This document shows positions 1 through 12,100 of a DNA stretch of 64,000 nucleotides, in pieces (positions within the stretch are counted from its first letter, which is position 1; each line of letters opens with the position of its first letter). The notes beneath the pieces were generated by a model. That model did no database searches, had not been told where the DNA came from, and saw nothing but the letters and a program-made list of their open reading frames with translations. Location: positions 262,501 through 326,500 of the forward strand of contig CATNEN010000034.1 of assembly GCA_950097015.1 (NCBI GenBank). The letters are read 5' to 3'. The position numbers and the translations under genes are program-made. Source of the DNA: Macrostomum hystrix (Eukaryota; Platyhelminthes; Macrostomidae).

Positions 1-596
1 ACTGGGAGACCAGTTGGCAATCATCTCCCAGTTGATGATGATCCCCCAGTTGATGATGATCTCCCAGTTGATGATGATCCCCCAATTGATGATGATCCCC
101 CATTTGATGATGATCTCCCAGTTGATGATGATCACCTCACAATCACAACTGGGAGACCAGTTGGCAATCATCTCCCAGTTGACCATGATCCCCCATTTGA
201 TGATGATCTCCCAGTTGACCATGATCCCCCATTTGATGATGATCCCCCAGTTGACTATGATCCCCCAGTTGACAATGATCCCCCAGTTGACCATGATCCC
301 CCAGTTGATGTTGACTTCCCAGTTGACCATAATCCCCAGTTGACAATGATCCCCCAGTTGACAATGATACCCCAGTTGACAATGATCCGTCAGTTGACAA
401 TGATCCCTCAGTTGACCATGATCCCCCAGTTGACAATGATCCCCCAGTTGACAATGATCCCCCAGTTGACCATGATCCCCCAGTTGATGTTGACTTCCCA
501 GTTGACCATAATCCCCAGTTGACAATGATCCCCCAGTTGACAATGATACCCCAGTTGACAATGATCCCCCCATTTGATAATGACTCCCAGTTGACA
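1..596. repeat. 18-bp minisatellite array
   Basis: About 32 copies of an 18-bp unit of the form cagttgacaatgatcccc, with ttgatgatg and ttgaccatg variants. Because 18 is a multiple of 3, the array stays open in some frames on both strands, but these frames only encode a 6-residue repeat and are not genes. The array may continue beyond the left edge of the window. Confidence 0.95.
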
Positions 597-675
597 ATCT
601 TCTTAAGTTGAATTTTTATATTAGCTGCTTCTGTAGAAAATTGAGAAGAGCAACATTAAATGAATATTATCCATG

Positions 676-815
676 ATTCAAACTCTGGTTTAGCCATGAT
701 TCACACTCTGGTTGGCTATGATTCAAACTCTGGTTTGCCATGATTCAAACTCTGGTTTTGCCATGATTCAAACTCTGGTTTAGCCGTGATTCAAACACTG
801 GTTTTGCCATGCAAA
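676..815. repeat. Short tandem array, ~22-24 bp unit
   Basis: Six imperfect copies of a unit starting tgattcaaactctggttt, differing in the linker (agcca, ggcta, gcca, tgcca). Confidence 0.85.
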
Positions 816-1444
816 AGTGAATTGAAAGTTTCCCCCTTATTTTCAAAATTAAATTTAAAAAATTTGCTTCGCATCCATCACTACTGACTGACAATTAGTT
901 TAAATATATGACGCAGTGAAGAGTCGAACCAAGGACACTTCGCCTAGCCTAGCCTAACCTAGTCCTAGTGCCTACACATCGGCTATTGGATTGTGGATGC
1001 AAAAATTAGCCTTATAAAAGGAATTCTCAAAGTTCTGGCTTTATACAAATAGAGTACACTTAGGTTGTGCACATTCATTTCAAATTTGTGTTTAGATTGT
1101 GCAGGCTTCTAACTCAGTCAGCTAGGGGGTGTTGCGCCAGTTGACGATGCAATTACAATTCAGCGGCAGTCAGTGAAATTCTGACAGGGGTGAGAAAAGC
1201 TGTGATGCAATCTATTTATAAATAAATTCGCACTGACTGTCTCGCCAGTGGGGTTGTGTCAGAGATATTCTTATCAGTGTACTAACTTTTAACAAAACTG
1301 GCCCTGATGCAATCATTAAAATTGTCAGTGGTATGCACGTAAACAAAACTGGCTCTGGCTGGTTGGTATAATTGTCCCCATATTTGGCATCTTTTGGTGA
1401 AGAAATGGTTAAAACCGGTTGAGCCGTTCAGAAGAAAATCAACT

Positions 1445-1445
<1 letters not shown>
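816..1445. other. No gene seen
   Basis: Unique AT-rich sequence with stops in all frames. A run of gcctagcctaacctag occurs near 940-965. No protein family or RNA gene could be recognised. Confidence 0.5.
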
Positions 1446-1476
<31 letters not shown>

Positions 1477-1527
1477 CCATTTCATTTTTAGTATATAAGA
1501 CTAGCAAGTTTTGCCCCCCTTTATTTT

Positions 1528-1559
<32 letters not shown>

Positions 1560-1640
1560 ATTTTAATTTTTAGTATATAAGACTAGCAAGTTTTGCCCCC
1601 TTCATTTTTAAGCAAGCAAGCAAGCAAGATTTTCATTTTT
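1446..1640. repeat. (AAGC)n microsatellite within a ~90-bp duplicated block
   Basis: Three runs of gcaa/aagc tetranucleotides (about 1448-1476, 1531-1560 and 1610-1630) are separated by two copies of a block containing ttttagtatataagac followed by tagcaagttttgccccc. The microsatellite and its flank were therefore duplicated together. Confidence 0.85.
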
Positions 1641-2377
1641 AGTATAGTGGATTGCTGTCTCAGTGTCCAGAGGAAGCGTTGCCGCCTATATTTAGGCTGT
1701 GTCTCCTACTCTTAATTTGAGTCTTGAATGGACTACAATGAGCTGGCTCACTGCAATACAATCTCCACTAAAATTTGGACTCATTAGAAGCCTGACTAGG
1801 GTTGACGAACGGGATAATGATCCCGAGGCCATGTCCCCGAATTCCGATTTCTCAGTTCATTTAGCACCGCTGCTGGAGACGCCAGTCACAAGGAGAAGTG
1901 CATTTATCGGCTGCTAGGTTCAGCATACCTTTTACATAAACATTTTCTCATGCGCAATGGAGCCCCCTACTGGGAGATTAAGCTTTCTGAGCAGGGTTGC
2001 CGCGTGTCAGTCAAGTGTCACGGCTTGCGCTGGGCTTTGGCCGGGCTCCCAGAAAATATCCTGGCTTTCTGAGCACTGCTCACTGCGCGAGTACAGAACA
2101 GAGCTTTTAGAGCTAACTAAAGGTCTTGCATGTTGGAGACGCCCAGGTCAATTAGGGATTGATTCCTACACTTGTCGGCAAATTCTGAGTCCTGCCTCAG
2201 TCTCTGCTCCTAACACCACTCTTGCCAAAAATATGTAATTTTATCGAATTTCAACCAGCAGGGACCAGTTCAACGTTACAAAAAATATGCGTCGAACGAA
2301 GAAATAAAAAAATCGTGAGATCCAGGTTTCTAGTTTTCCAGTTATGCCCCAACATTTTTCAAACTTTTTTTGAAGGC

Positions 2378-2692
2378 TGATTTTGACGGCATATTTCCAA
2401 AGGTTGATTGTAGGCGGCATACTTCAAAAGATTAAAATTGTAGGCGGCATAATTCAAAAGATTGGTTGCAGGCGGCATACTTCAAAGGTTGATTGTAGGC
2501 GGCATAATTCAAAAGATTAGTTGCAGGCGGCATAATTCAAAAGATTGGTTGCAGGCGGCATAATTCAAAAGATTGGTTGCAGGCGGCATACTTCAAAGGT
2601 TGATTGTAGGCGGCATTGTTCAACAGATTAGTTGCAGGCGGCATACTTCAAAGGTTGATTGTAGGCGGCATAATTCAAAAGATTAGTTGCAG
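2378..2692. repeat. Minisatellite, ~24-27 bp unit
   Basis: About 12 copies built on attgtaggcggcat followed by acttcaaaggtt or aattcaaaagatt. Units of two lengths alternate irregularly. Confidence 0.9.
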
Positions 2693-3165
2693 GGGGCAAC
2701 TGACTGTATCGCCGCTTTTGCAGCTGAAGGCCGCAGCTGACGCGGCCATCCGATTGTTGGCAACTGCTGCCGCCTCGCGGGCCAAGTTAGGGGCAGAGGA
2801 TGGGGACGGCAGACTTAGCGGAGAACTCGGCTGAGCTCGCTCTCAAGTGTGACAGGTAATTAGTGCAGCTGGTGCCCCCAAAACTGGCCGGGTCGATGCG
2901 GCCGCCAATTCCATGGCCGCGCTGAGCCAGGCGAATCCATACAAGAGCTTGTTCTGCACTTGTGGAGGCTGTGCAGTAATCAATGGGCCTCAATTCGGCC
3001 CCATGCAATGGAAGGGGAGACAGACAAGAGAGCAAGAGGGAGAGGACGGAGGGCCGGGGTGCGGGCCGATTAAGGATTTGGAAAGTTGGCCCTGCAGCGA
3101 TCACTGCTCTGCCCGCCTGCTCGAAAGGAGAGGAGGGATGAGCTAGCTTACAACTCTGTAGGTGG
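2693..3165. other. GC-rich unique segment, no gene recognised
   Basis: GC- and CpG-rich sequence directly after the array. A + frame at about 2700-2834 reads as an Ala/Leu-rich, helix-like stretch that ends in a stop, preceded by cgcttttgcag, which resembles a splice acceptor. It could be a terminal exon, but it has no recognisable homology and no visible upstream exon, so it is not called as a gene. Confidence 0.4.
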
Positions 3166-3169
3166 ATTG

Positions 3170-3610
3170 TTGTGCGATTTTAGGGGTATTGTATAGTGGG
3201 ATTTGAGTTGCATGAAGGGGATTTTAGTGGGATCGTCAGGGGAAAATAGTGTATTTGTCGGGGATTTTAGTTTGATTGTAGTGGGTTCGAAGTGGGATTC
3301 TTATGGGATTGTAGTGGGATAGTAGGGGGATTGTAGGGATATTGTAGGGGGATTGTAGGGGGATTGTAGCGGGATTGCAGGGGAATTGCAGGGGATCATG
3401 GTGGGATTGTAGTGGGAGTGTAGTGTGATTGAGTATTTTGGCGGGATTGTAATGGGATTGTAGCGGGATCGTAGGGGATTGTTGTGGGATTGTTGTGGGA
3501 TTGTAGCGGGATTATTGTGGGATTGTAGCGGGATTGTTGTGGGATTGTAGCGGGATTGTAGCGGGATTTTAGTGGGATTGTTGTGGGATTATAGTTGGGT
3601 TGTTCGGAGA
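3170..3610. repeat. Degenerate G/T-rich short tandem repeat
   Basis: Around 40 degenerate copies of a 10-11 bp unit close to gggattgtagtg, strongly strand-asymmetric (G/T on the + strand). Many variants suggest an old array. Confidence 0.85.
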
Positions 3611-4039
3611 TTGTTGGGCCTTGCTTTTAGCCCATTGTTATAGCTTCAGATTTCTGACCAAATGGAAGACACAAAACACTCACTCCTGCATTGACTGCAC
3701 AGTGTAATTGCTAGACTCTGAAGTTCTCAAAGTTGTCGCAGGTTTTGCACTGCAAATTCGGAGCGAAAGAGAAACACGGTGTTTCGCCATTCGCATTGAT
3801 TTCATTGATCTGTGACCAGTTTCCAGCTTTGTGATGAAGTCCCTAGCGCAGAGCTCAGCGAGCTAAATTCAATTCTCTCTCCTGTGTTAGTTTGTTGAAG
3901 AAGTCGGGCGGCAGAAGAGGCAGTGTGAGAGGCAGAGAGTGGCGAGGCGTAACTCAGTCAACACTGGCCCGACTTTTGGGGCCGCCAAGATGAAGCAGTC
4001 TCTGGAGACAATGTCCTAATCCATCTGGCATAGGATTGC

Positions 4040-4282
4040 TCCTCACACACTCAAACACTAACACACTGACACACACTCACACACATTCACATACACTAAC
4101 ACACATTCACATACACTCACACACTCTCACACACACTCTCACACACTCTCACACACACTCACACACACTCTCAAACACTCTCACACACACTCACACACAC
4201 TCTCACACACACTCACACACACACTCACACACTCAATCACTTTCACACACTCACACACACTCACACATTCACATACACACGT
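4040..4282. repeat. CA-rich microsatellite (cacact/cacaca)
   Basis: Interrupted (CA)n with regular cacactc and cacattc variants. The His/Thr/Ser-rich open frame across it is a by-product of the repeat. Confidence 0.95.
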
Positions 4283-4512
4283 TAACTTCATCAATCCGTT
4301 AATTTCATCAATCCGTTAATTTCATCAATCCGTTAACTTCACCAATCCGTTAACTTCATCAATCCGTTAACTTCATCAATTCGTTAACTTCATCAATCCG
4401 TTTACTTCATCCATCCCTTAACTTCATCAATCCGTTAACTTTAGCAATCCGGTAACTTTATCAATCCGTTAACTTTATCAATCCGTTAACTTTATCAATC
4501 CGTTAACTTAGG
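4283..4512. repeat. 17-bp minisatellite
   Basis: About 13 copies of tcaatccgttaacttca, with tttatcaatccg variants at the right end. It abuts the CA-rich microsatellite. Confidence 0.9.
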
Positions 4513-5265
4513 CACCATCTCAAGAGTTTGGCATCCTCACAAGGCAAAGCAGACAGACAGACTCCGTAGAACTAGATCTAGAAGCCCACCAGTGGTTTTC
4601 TATGACTCTTCACTGATTTCAGTTGACTTAGCAGTGAAAAGCGGTGATTTCGGCTCGGCCTAGCCCTAGTGGGAATCCAAGCAATGGGAAGCGGCAGCTG
4701 CGGTCCCTCTGTCCTTTTTCATGAGTGACTCGGTCTGTCCTCCCTCTCACCAGCTCACCCGGCCTTCCCAATTTGTATTCCGCCAGTGTGCTCAGCTCTG
4801 TCTGAAGCTAAAAAACTTTTTGCAAGCCAGTGCTCAGACCGCGACCCAGTCTCCGGAGCCTAGCCCAGTCTCCGGGGAGTTTTGTATTATCTCAGCCTGT
4901 CAGCTGACACTGTGTTTGTGTGGCATTGAAATTCTCGAAGCACTCTTTCGCTCTTATTGGGTACTCAATTTAAAAAGGGAGTTGAAATATACCTTACTGT
5001 ATTGAGTTCTGACCACAGCCAGTTGAGTAGTCAGATAATAGTCCTGCCAAACAGGCTTCTACTATTCCCTCCTATACGATATTAATCTAACATACATTCT
5101 AACAAAAGTGAAACTGTATGATAAATATTAATTATTTCTAATTGATTACACCTGCCCCTATTCCATCAGATGTGCAGCCGACAGCACAGTCCATGGACTG
5201 GCACCCATTTAACAGCTGTGTGAACTGAAGCAATGCTGAGTTAATTGTTTTGCTAATGTACACAA
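4513..5265. other. No gene seen
   Basis: Unique sequence with a few open frames shorter than 100 codons that match no family known to me. It is far upstream of nAChR gene A. Confidence 0.4.
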
Positions 5266-5545
5266 ATTGTTCCAGTGGAGTCGGGAGTCGAACCCCCGAC
5301 CTTTAAGTAGAGAGTCCGACGTTCTAAACACTAGGCTACCAGTCAGAATCTGCCAGTCAGTGCGGCCTCTTCAATCCCTCGCCTACCCAGTTAGCGGGGC
5401 TGGGATAACTAACACGGCCAATTGCCCCATCCACTCTCCCAAAACCTCGCTAAGGCATAGAATTAGACGGACTAATATAGGCCAGGGAGACACGAGGCTG
5501 ACAGGACCTGCCAGCCATCTGGGCAGGGATTGATGTGACTAGGAT
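5266..5545 (-). repeat. Probable tRNA-derived SINE or tRNA pseudogene
   Basis: On the - strand, tagcctagtgtttagaac resembles a Pol III A box, and ggggttcgactccc about 35 bases on matches a B box. The T arm has only three of five base pairs and the anticodon stem does not pair, so this is not a working tRNA. A non-tRNA tail seems to continue to lower coordinates, as in a SINE. Only one copy was seen in this window. Confidence 0.45.
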
Positions 5546-6190
5546 GGACGCCGACCTGCCTGGCTTCCTCAGCCAGCCTGCCCCCCCACCCCACCTCCTA
5601 GACTCAATTCCTCCAATCCTGCTAGACCAGACTGTACGCTAGGGGATTGGGGGCGGGGAAGAGAAAGACCGGGCGTAGAGATGGGAGAAGAGGGGAAGAA
5701 GTTTGAAGGAGAGAATCCAGTCTGGTTCAGGGGTCAAGCTTGGGGACCCGAAACACAAACTGGCCAGATGCAGAAGAGAATTCGCTATTTTATACGCCCC
5801 ATATACTCGGCTTCAGCCGCCAACCCCGCCTCCTCCGGACACCCCGGACCTCATCCACACAACTACAGTTTCACAGCCTCCTACCCTGCCTCCTTCATCA
5901 TCCAGTCTCCTCATTGAGGCCTTAAACACTCTCAGGACCTTTCTGCCCAACCCCTTAGCCTCATCCCACAGCCTCCACTGCCATCGTCAGCGCCTCTCAC
6001 CAAGGGAGAAGTGGCCAGGTTTGAAGTGGAAGCCTGGCGGACATCTGCGCGCTTCATCGCATCGCCTACTCAACATTTTGCCTCTCCGTTCCAACTCAAT
6101 GTGGCTTCCACCTAGATTTGTCTGCATCGACCGCATTCTAGATTTGGCCGCGCCGATGCCGAGGTCGCTGACAGCATCGACTGCGTCTTC

Positions 6191-9100
6191 ATGAGGCCTC
6201 TGACGCTGCAAGCGAGTCGGCGGCTACTGAACCGCCTGCTCATTGTCGCCAGCTGCTGCGTTGGACTGTCCCTGCAGGTGCGAGAGAGCGGTGAGTCCGT
6301 TTTTCTGCCAGTCCGCCTGTCACTCTCTCTTCCTGCCAGTCCGCCTGTCACTCTCTCTTCCTGCCAGTCCGCATGTCACTCTCTCTTCCTGCCAGTCTGC
6401 ATGTCCACCAGTCCACCTGTCCACCTGTCCACCAGTCAACCAGTCCACAAGTCCACCAATCCACCAGTCCACCAATCCACCAGTCCACCAGTCCACCAGT
6501 CCACCAGTCACCAGTCACCAGTCCACCAGTCCACCAATCCACCAGTCCACCAGTCCACCAGTCCACCAGTCACCAGTCACCAGTCCACCAGTCCACCAGT
6601 CCACCAGTCCACCAGTCACCAGTCACCAGTCCACCAGTCCACCAGTCAGCAGTCCACCAGTCCACCTAGCTTGCCTAGCTAAGATGCCCGAGCTGAAAAG
6701 CTGCAGCAGAGCACAGAGATAGGGCAACACCCTTTACCCCCTGTTTTTGGCAACGCAACCAGTCACTATTTAGATTCGCATCCGGCGCCAGAGACACTAA
6801 CGGGAATCTCATAGTGGGGCCAAGATCAAGGCAAGGAACTACAATGCACTGAAAGACAATGGAATAAAAGAAAACAATGAGACGAGAAACTTTTGCTCTT
6901 CAAAAAGCATCCTTTTTTGTTTCTTTTCTGGCCCTCGAATCCGGCCAAGGTTAAAGAGTTGTCACGGAAATGCCAGCATACGTAAGTCCCTGCATTTCAT
7001 CGATTCTACATAGCTTAGAGTACATTCGTTGCCCTGATCCACACACACGACATTCCTCATTATTACTTTTTGGAAATACTGTAAACACTGTACATTCTGT
7101 AGAATGAAGAATCCAATCCTACTAATGGGATTAACCGTATCCTGGAAAAAGCGAATACCCGAATTCCCATTCAATTAAATTTTTACATCACTATTCTATA
7201 AAATCCCAAATTCATAAATCCTCACTCTGTGAATCTCTAATCCCGTTTTCTAGAATCCGCCAATCACTGTGTTCTGTGAGATTCAAAATCCACATGCTGT
7301 AAAAACCTTTATCCCAATCCTTAAAAACCACAGATCCCGAAATTTTCTATGTTTTATATCCCAAATCCTATAATCCACATTCTGTAAACTCCCAAATCCC
7401 CATTCTATCCACTCCCAAATCCCCATTCTGTCAACTCCCAAATCCCCATTCTGTCAACTCCCAAATCCCCATTCTGAAAACTCCCAAATCCCCATTCTGT
7501 CAACTCCCAAATCCCCATTCTGTCAACTCCCAAATCCCCATTCTGTCAACTCCCAAATCCTCATTCTGTAAACTACCAAATCCTCACTCTGTCAACTCCC
7601 GAATCCCCCATTCTGTAAACTCCCAAATCCCCATTCTGTAAACTACCGAATCCCCATTCTGTAAACTCCCAAATCCCCATTCTGTAAACTCCCAAATCCC
7701 CATTCTGTCCACTCCCAAATCCCCATTCTGTCAACTCCCAAATCTCCATTCTGCCAGCTCCCAAATCTCCATTCTGCCAGCTCCCAAATCCCCATTCTAT
7801 AACCAACCTACCAAACCCCCATTCTGTAAACTACCAAATCCCCATTCTGTAAACTACCGAATCCCCATTCTGTCAACTCCCAAATCCCCATTCTGTCAAC
7901 TCCCAAATCCCCATTCTGTCAACTCCCAAATCCCCATTCTGTCAACTCCCAAATCTCCATTCTGCCAGCTCCCAAATCTCCATTCTGCCAGCTCCCAAAT
8001 CCCCATTCTATAACCAACCTACCAAACCCCCATTCTGTAAACTACCAAATCCCCATTCTGTCAACTCCCAAATCCCCATTCTGTAAACTCCCAAATCCCC
8101 ATTCTGTCAACTCCCAAATCCCCATTCTGTCAACTACCGAATCCCCATTCTGTCAACTACCGAATCCCCATTCTGTAAACTACCGAATCCCCATTCTGTC
8201 AACTCCCAAATCCCATTCTGTCAACTACCAAATCCCAATTCTGAAAACTAGCAAATCCCATTCTGTCAACTACCAAATCCCAATTCTGAAAACTAGCAAA
8301 TCCCATTCTGTCAACTCCCAAATCCTCATTCTGTAAACTCCCAAATCCCAATTCTGAAAACTCCTAAATCCCCATTCTGTCAACGCCCAAATCGCCATTC
8401 TGTCAACTCCCGAATCCCCATTCTGAAATCTACCAAATCCCCATTCTGTCAACTCCCGAATCCCCATTCTGTAAACTACCGAATCCCCATACTGTCAACT
8501 ACCAAATCCCAATTCTGAAAACTAGCAAATCCCATTCTGTAAACTCCTAAATCCCATTCTGTCAACTCCCAAATCCTCATTCTGTAAACTCCCAAATCCC
8601 AATTCTGAAAACTCCTAAATCCCCATTCTGTCAACGCCCAAATCGCCATTCTGTCAACTCCCGAATCCCCATTCTGAAATCTACCAAATCCCCATTCTGT
8701 CAACTCCCGAATCCCCATTCTGTAAACTACCGAATCCCCATACTGTCAACTACCAAATCCCAATTCTGAAAACTAGCAAATCCCATTCTGTAAACTCCTA
8801 AATCCCATTCTGTCAACTCCCAAATCCTCATTCTGTAAACTCCCAAATCCCAATTCTGAAAACTCCTAAATCCCCATTCTGTCAACGCCCAAATCGCCAT
8901 TCTGTCAACTCCCGAATCCCCATTCTGTAAACTACCGAATCCCCATACTGTCAACTACCAAATCCCAATTCTGAAAACTAGCAAATCCCATTCTGTCAAC
9001 TCCCGAATCCCCATTCTGTTAACTACCGAATCCCCATACTGTCAACTCCCGAATCCCCATTCTGTTAACTACCGAATCCCCATACTGTCAACTCCCAAAT

Positions 9101-12100
9101 CCCCAATCTGTAAACTACCAAATCCCCATTCTGTTAACTACCAAATCCCCATTCTGTCAACTCCCGAATCCCCATTCTGTAAACTACCGAATCCCCATAC
9201 TGTCAACTACCAAATCCCAATTCTGAAAACTAGCAAATCCCATTCTGTAAACTCCTAAATCCCATTCTGTCAACTCCCAAATCCCCATTCTGTAAACTCC
9301 CAAATCCCAATTCTGAAAACTCCTAAATCCCCATTCTGTCAACTCCCGAATCCCCATTCTGTAAACTACCGAATCCCCATACTGTCAACTACCAAATCCC
9401 AATTCTGAAAACTAGCAAATCCCATTCTGTCAACTCCCGAATCCCCATTCTGTTAACTACCGAATCCCCATACTGTCAACTCCCGAATCCCCATTCTGTT
9501 AACTACCGAATCCCCATACTGTCAACTCCCAAATCCCCAATCTGTAAACTACCAAATCCCCATTCTGTTAACTACCGAATCCCCATACTGTCAACTCCCA
9601 AATCCCCAATCTGTAAACTACCGAATCCCCATTCTGTTAACTACCGAATCCCCATACTGTCAACTCCCAAATCCCCATTCTGTTAACTACCAAATCCCCA
9701 TTCTGTTAACTACCAAATCCCCATTCTGTCAACTCCCGAATCCCCATTCTGTTATCTACCGAATCCCAATACTGTCAACTCCCAAATCCCCAATCTGTTA
9801 ACTACCAAATCCCCATTCTGTTAACTACCAAATCCACTTCCTGTAGAACCCCGCAGATATTATCAGCAATTGATAGTGATGGCCTAGAATTAAAAACTGT
9901 GAAATAGTTCTTTTCCGCTTGCCAAATGACTCAATTGAGTACATATTTCGCATGCAGCGAATACAAAGCTGCAGCGAAAATGCACACACACATGCTCAGT
10001 ACTAGCAAAGCGTTATTGACCTTTCTGAGCTCCACTGCTCAGCAAGTTACTGGCCCAGATGTGTGCCTAACGGTAGATTCATCAATCCTAACTCTGCGAG
10101 TTTGGCCTGAGTCAATACATTGCTCATACTAGCATGCAATATTCGTAGGCTAAATTTCATTTTCAAACGCCAGCTAGAGAGAGAGACTGAGACTGAGTCC
10201 TGCTGAGTCCTACTCATTAACTTCCGGTTGGATTGCCTGCAGAGCATTCCAATGAGTCACAGAGCTCACATCTGTCAGTACATTCGCATAGTTCTCATTC
10301 TTCTCAGCTGTTACACTTTCCCCATTTCGGGTGAGAACTGAGATAGCTCAAAATTCAATTGATCTTTTCAAACAAACATTTCTTCATGTACATTTTTTCA
10401 GGCTTAGGCAGCGATGATGAAGTGAAGCTGGTTAATCTGCTGTTCAAGCACAAGGGCTACAACCGACTCATCCGACCGGTTGCAGACCTCAACCAGACTG
10501 TAAAGGTTGCGTTTGGACTAGCCATGGTACAGCTCATCAATGTGGTCAGTTGCTCGCTTCCTGGCTTTTGTCGAATTCCAAACTAGTCGAATTCTAAACT
10601 AGTCGAATTCCAAACTAGTCGAATTCCAAACTAGTCGAATTCCAAACTAGTCGAATTCCAAACTAGTCGAATTCTAAACTAGTCGAATTCCAAACTAGTC
10701 GAATTCTAAACTAGTCGAATTCTAAACTAGTCGAATTCTAAACTAGTCGAATTCCAAACTAGTCGAATTCCAAACTGGTCGAATTCTAAACTAGTCGAAT
10801 TCCAAACTAGTCGAATTCCAAACTAGTCGAATTCTAAACTAGTCGAATTCTAAACTAGTCGATTTCCAAACTAGTCGATTTCCAAACTAGTCGAATTCTA
10901 AACTAGTCGAATTTCAAACTAGTCGAATTCCAAACTAGTCGAATTCCAAACTGGTCGAATTCTAAACTAGTCGAATTCTAAACTAGTCGAATTCCAAACT
11001 AGTCGAATTCTAAACTAGTCGATTTCTAAACTAGTCGATTTCCAAACTAGTCGAATTCTAAACTAGTCGATTTCCAAACTAGTCGAATTCCAAACTAGTC
11101 GAATTCTAAACTAGTCGATTTCTAAACTAGTCGATTTCCAAACTAGTCGATTTCAAACTAGTCGAATTCTAAACTAGTCGAATTTCAAACTAGTCGAATT
11201 CCAAACTAGTCGAATTCCAAACTAGTCGAATTCCAAACTAGTCGAATTCTAAACTAGTCGAATTCCAAACTAGTCGAATTCTAAACTAGTCGAATTCTAA
11301 ACTAGTCGAATTCTAAACTAGTCGAATTCTAAACTAGTCGATTTCTAAACTAGTCGAATCCTAAACTAGTCGAATTCCAAACTAGTCGATTTCAAACTAG
11401 TCGAATTCTAAACTAGTCGAATTTCAAACTAGTCGAATTCCAAACTAGTCGAATTCCAAACTAGTCGAATTCCAAACTAGTCGAATTCTAAACTAGTCGA
11501 ATTCCAAACTAGTCGAATTCTAAACTAGTCGAATTCTAAACTAGTCGAATTCCAAACTAGTCGAATTCTAAACTAGTCGAATTCTAAACTAGTCGAATTC
11601 CAAACTAGTCGAATTCCAAACTAGTCGATTTCAAACTAGTCGAATTCTAAACTAGTCGAATTTCAAACTAGTCGAATTCCAAACTAGTCGAATTCCAAAC
11701 TAGTCGAATTCCAAACTAGTCGAATTCTAAACTAGTCGAATTCCAAACTAGTCGAATTCTAAACTAGTCGAATTCTAAACTAGTCGAATTCCAAACTAGT
11801 CGAATTCTAAACTAGTCGAATTCTAAACTAGTCGAATTCCAAACTAGTCGAATTCTAAACTAGTCGAATTCCAAACTGGTCGAATTCTAAACTAGTCGAA
11901 TTCCAAACTAGTCGAATTCCAAACTAGTCGAATTCCAAACTAGTCGAATTCCAAACTAGTCGAATTCTAAACTAGTCGAATTCCAAACTAGTCGAATTCC
12001 AAACTAGTCGAATTCCAAACTAGTCGAATTCCAAACTAGTCGAATTCCAAACTAGTCGAATTCCAAACTAGTCGAATTCCAAACTAGTCGAATTCCAAAC

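Noticed and set aside
5275-5345. Functional tRNA gene on the - strand
   Set aside because: The B box is good, but the T stem has two mismatches and the anticodon stem does not pair.
5703-6194. 163-codon + frame that overlaps the gene A start codon
   Set aside because: Pro/Ser/Leu-rich, no domain, no splice or promoter support; probably 5' flanking or untranslated sequence.
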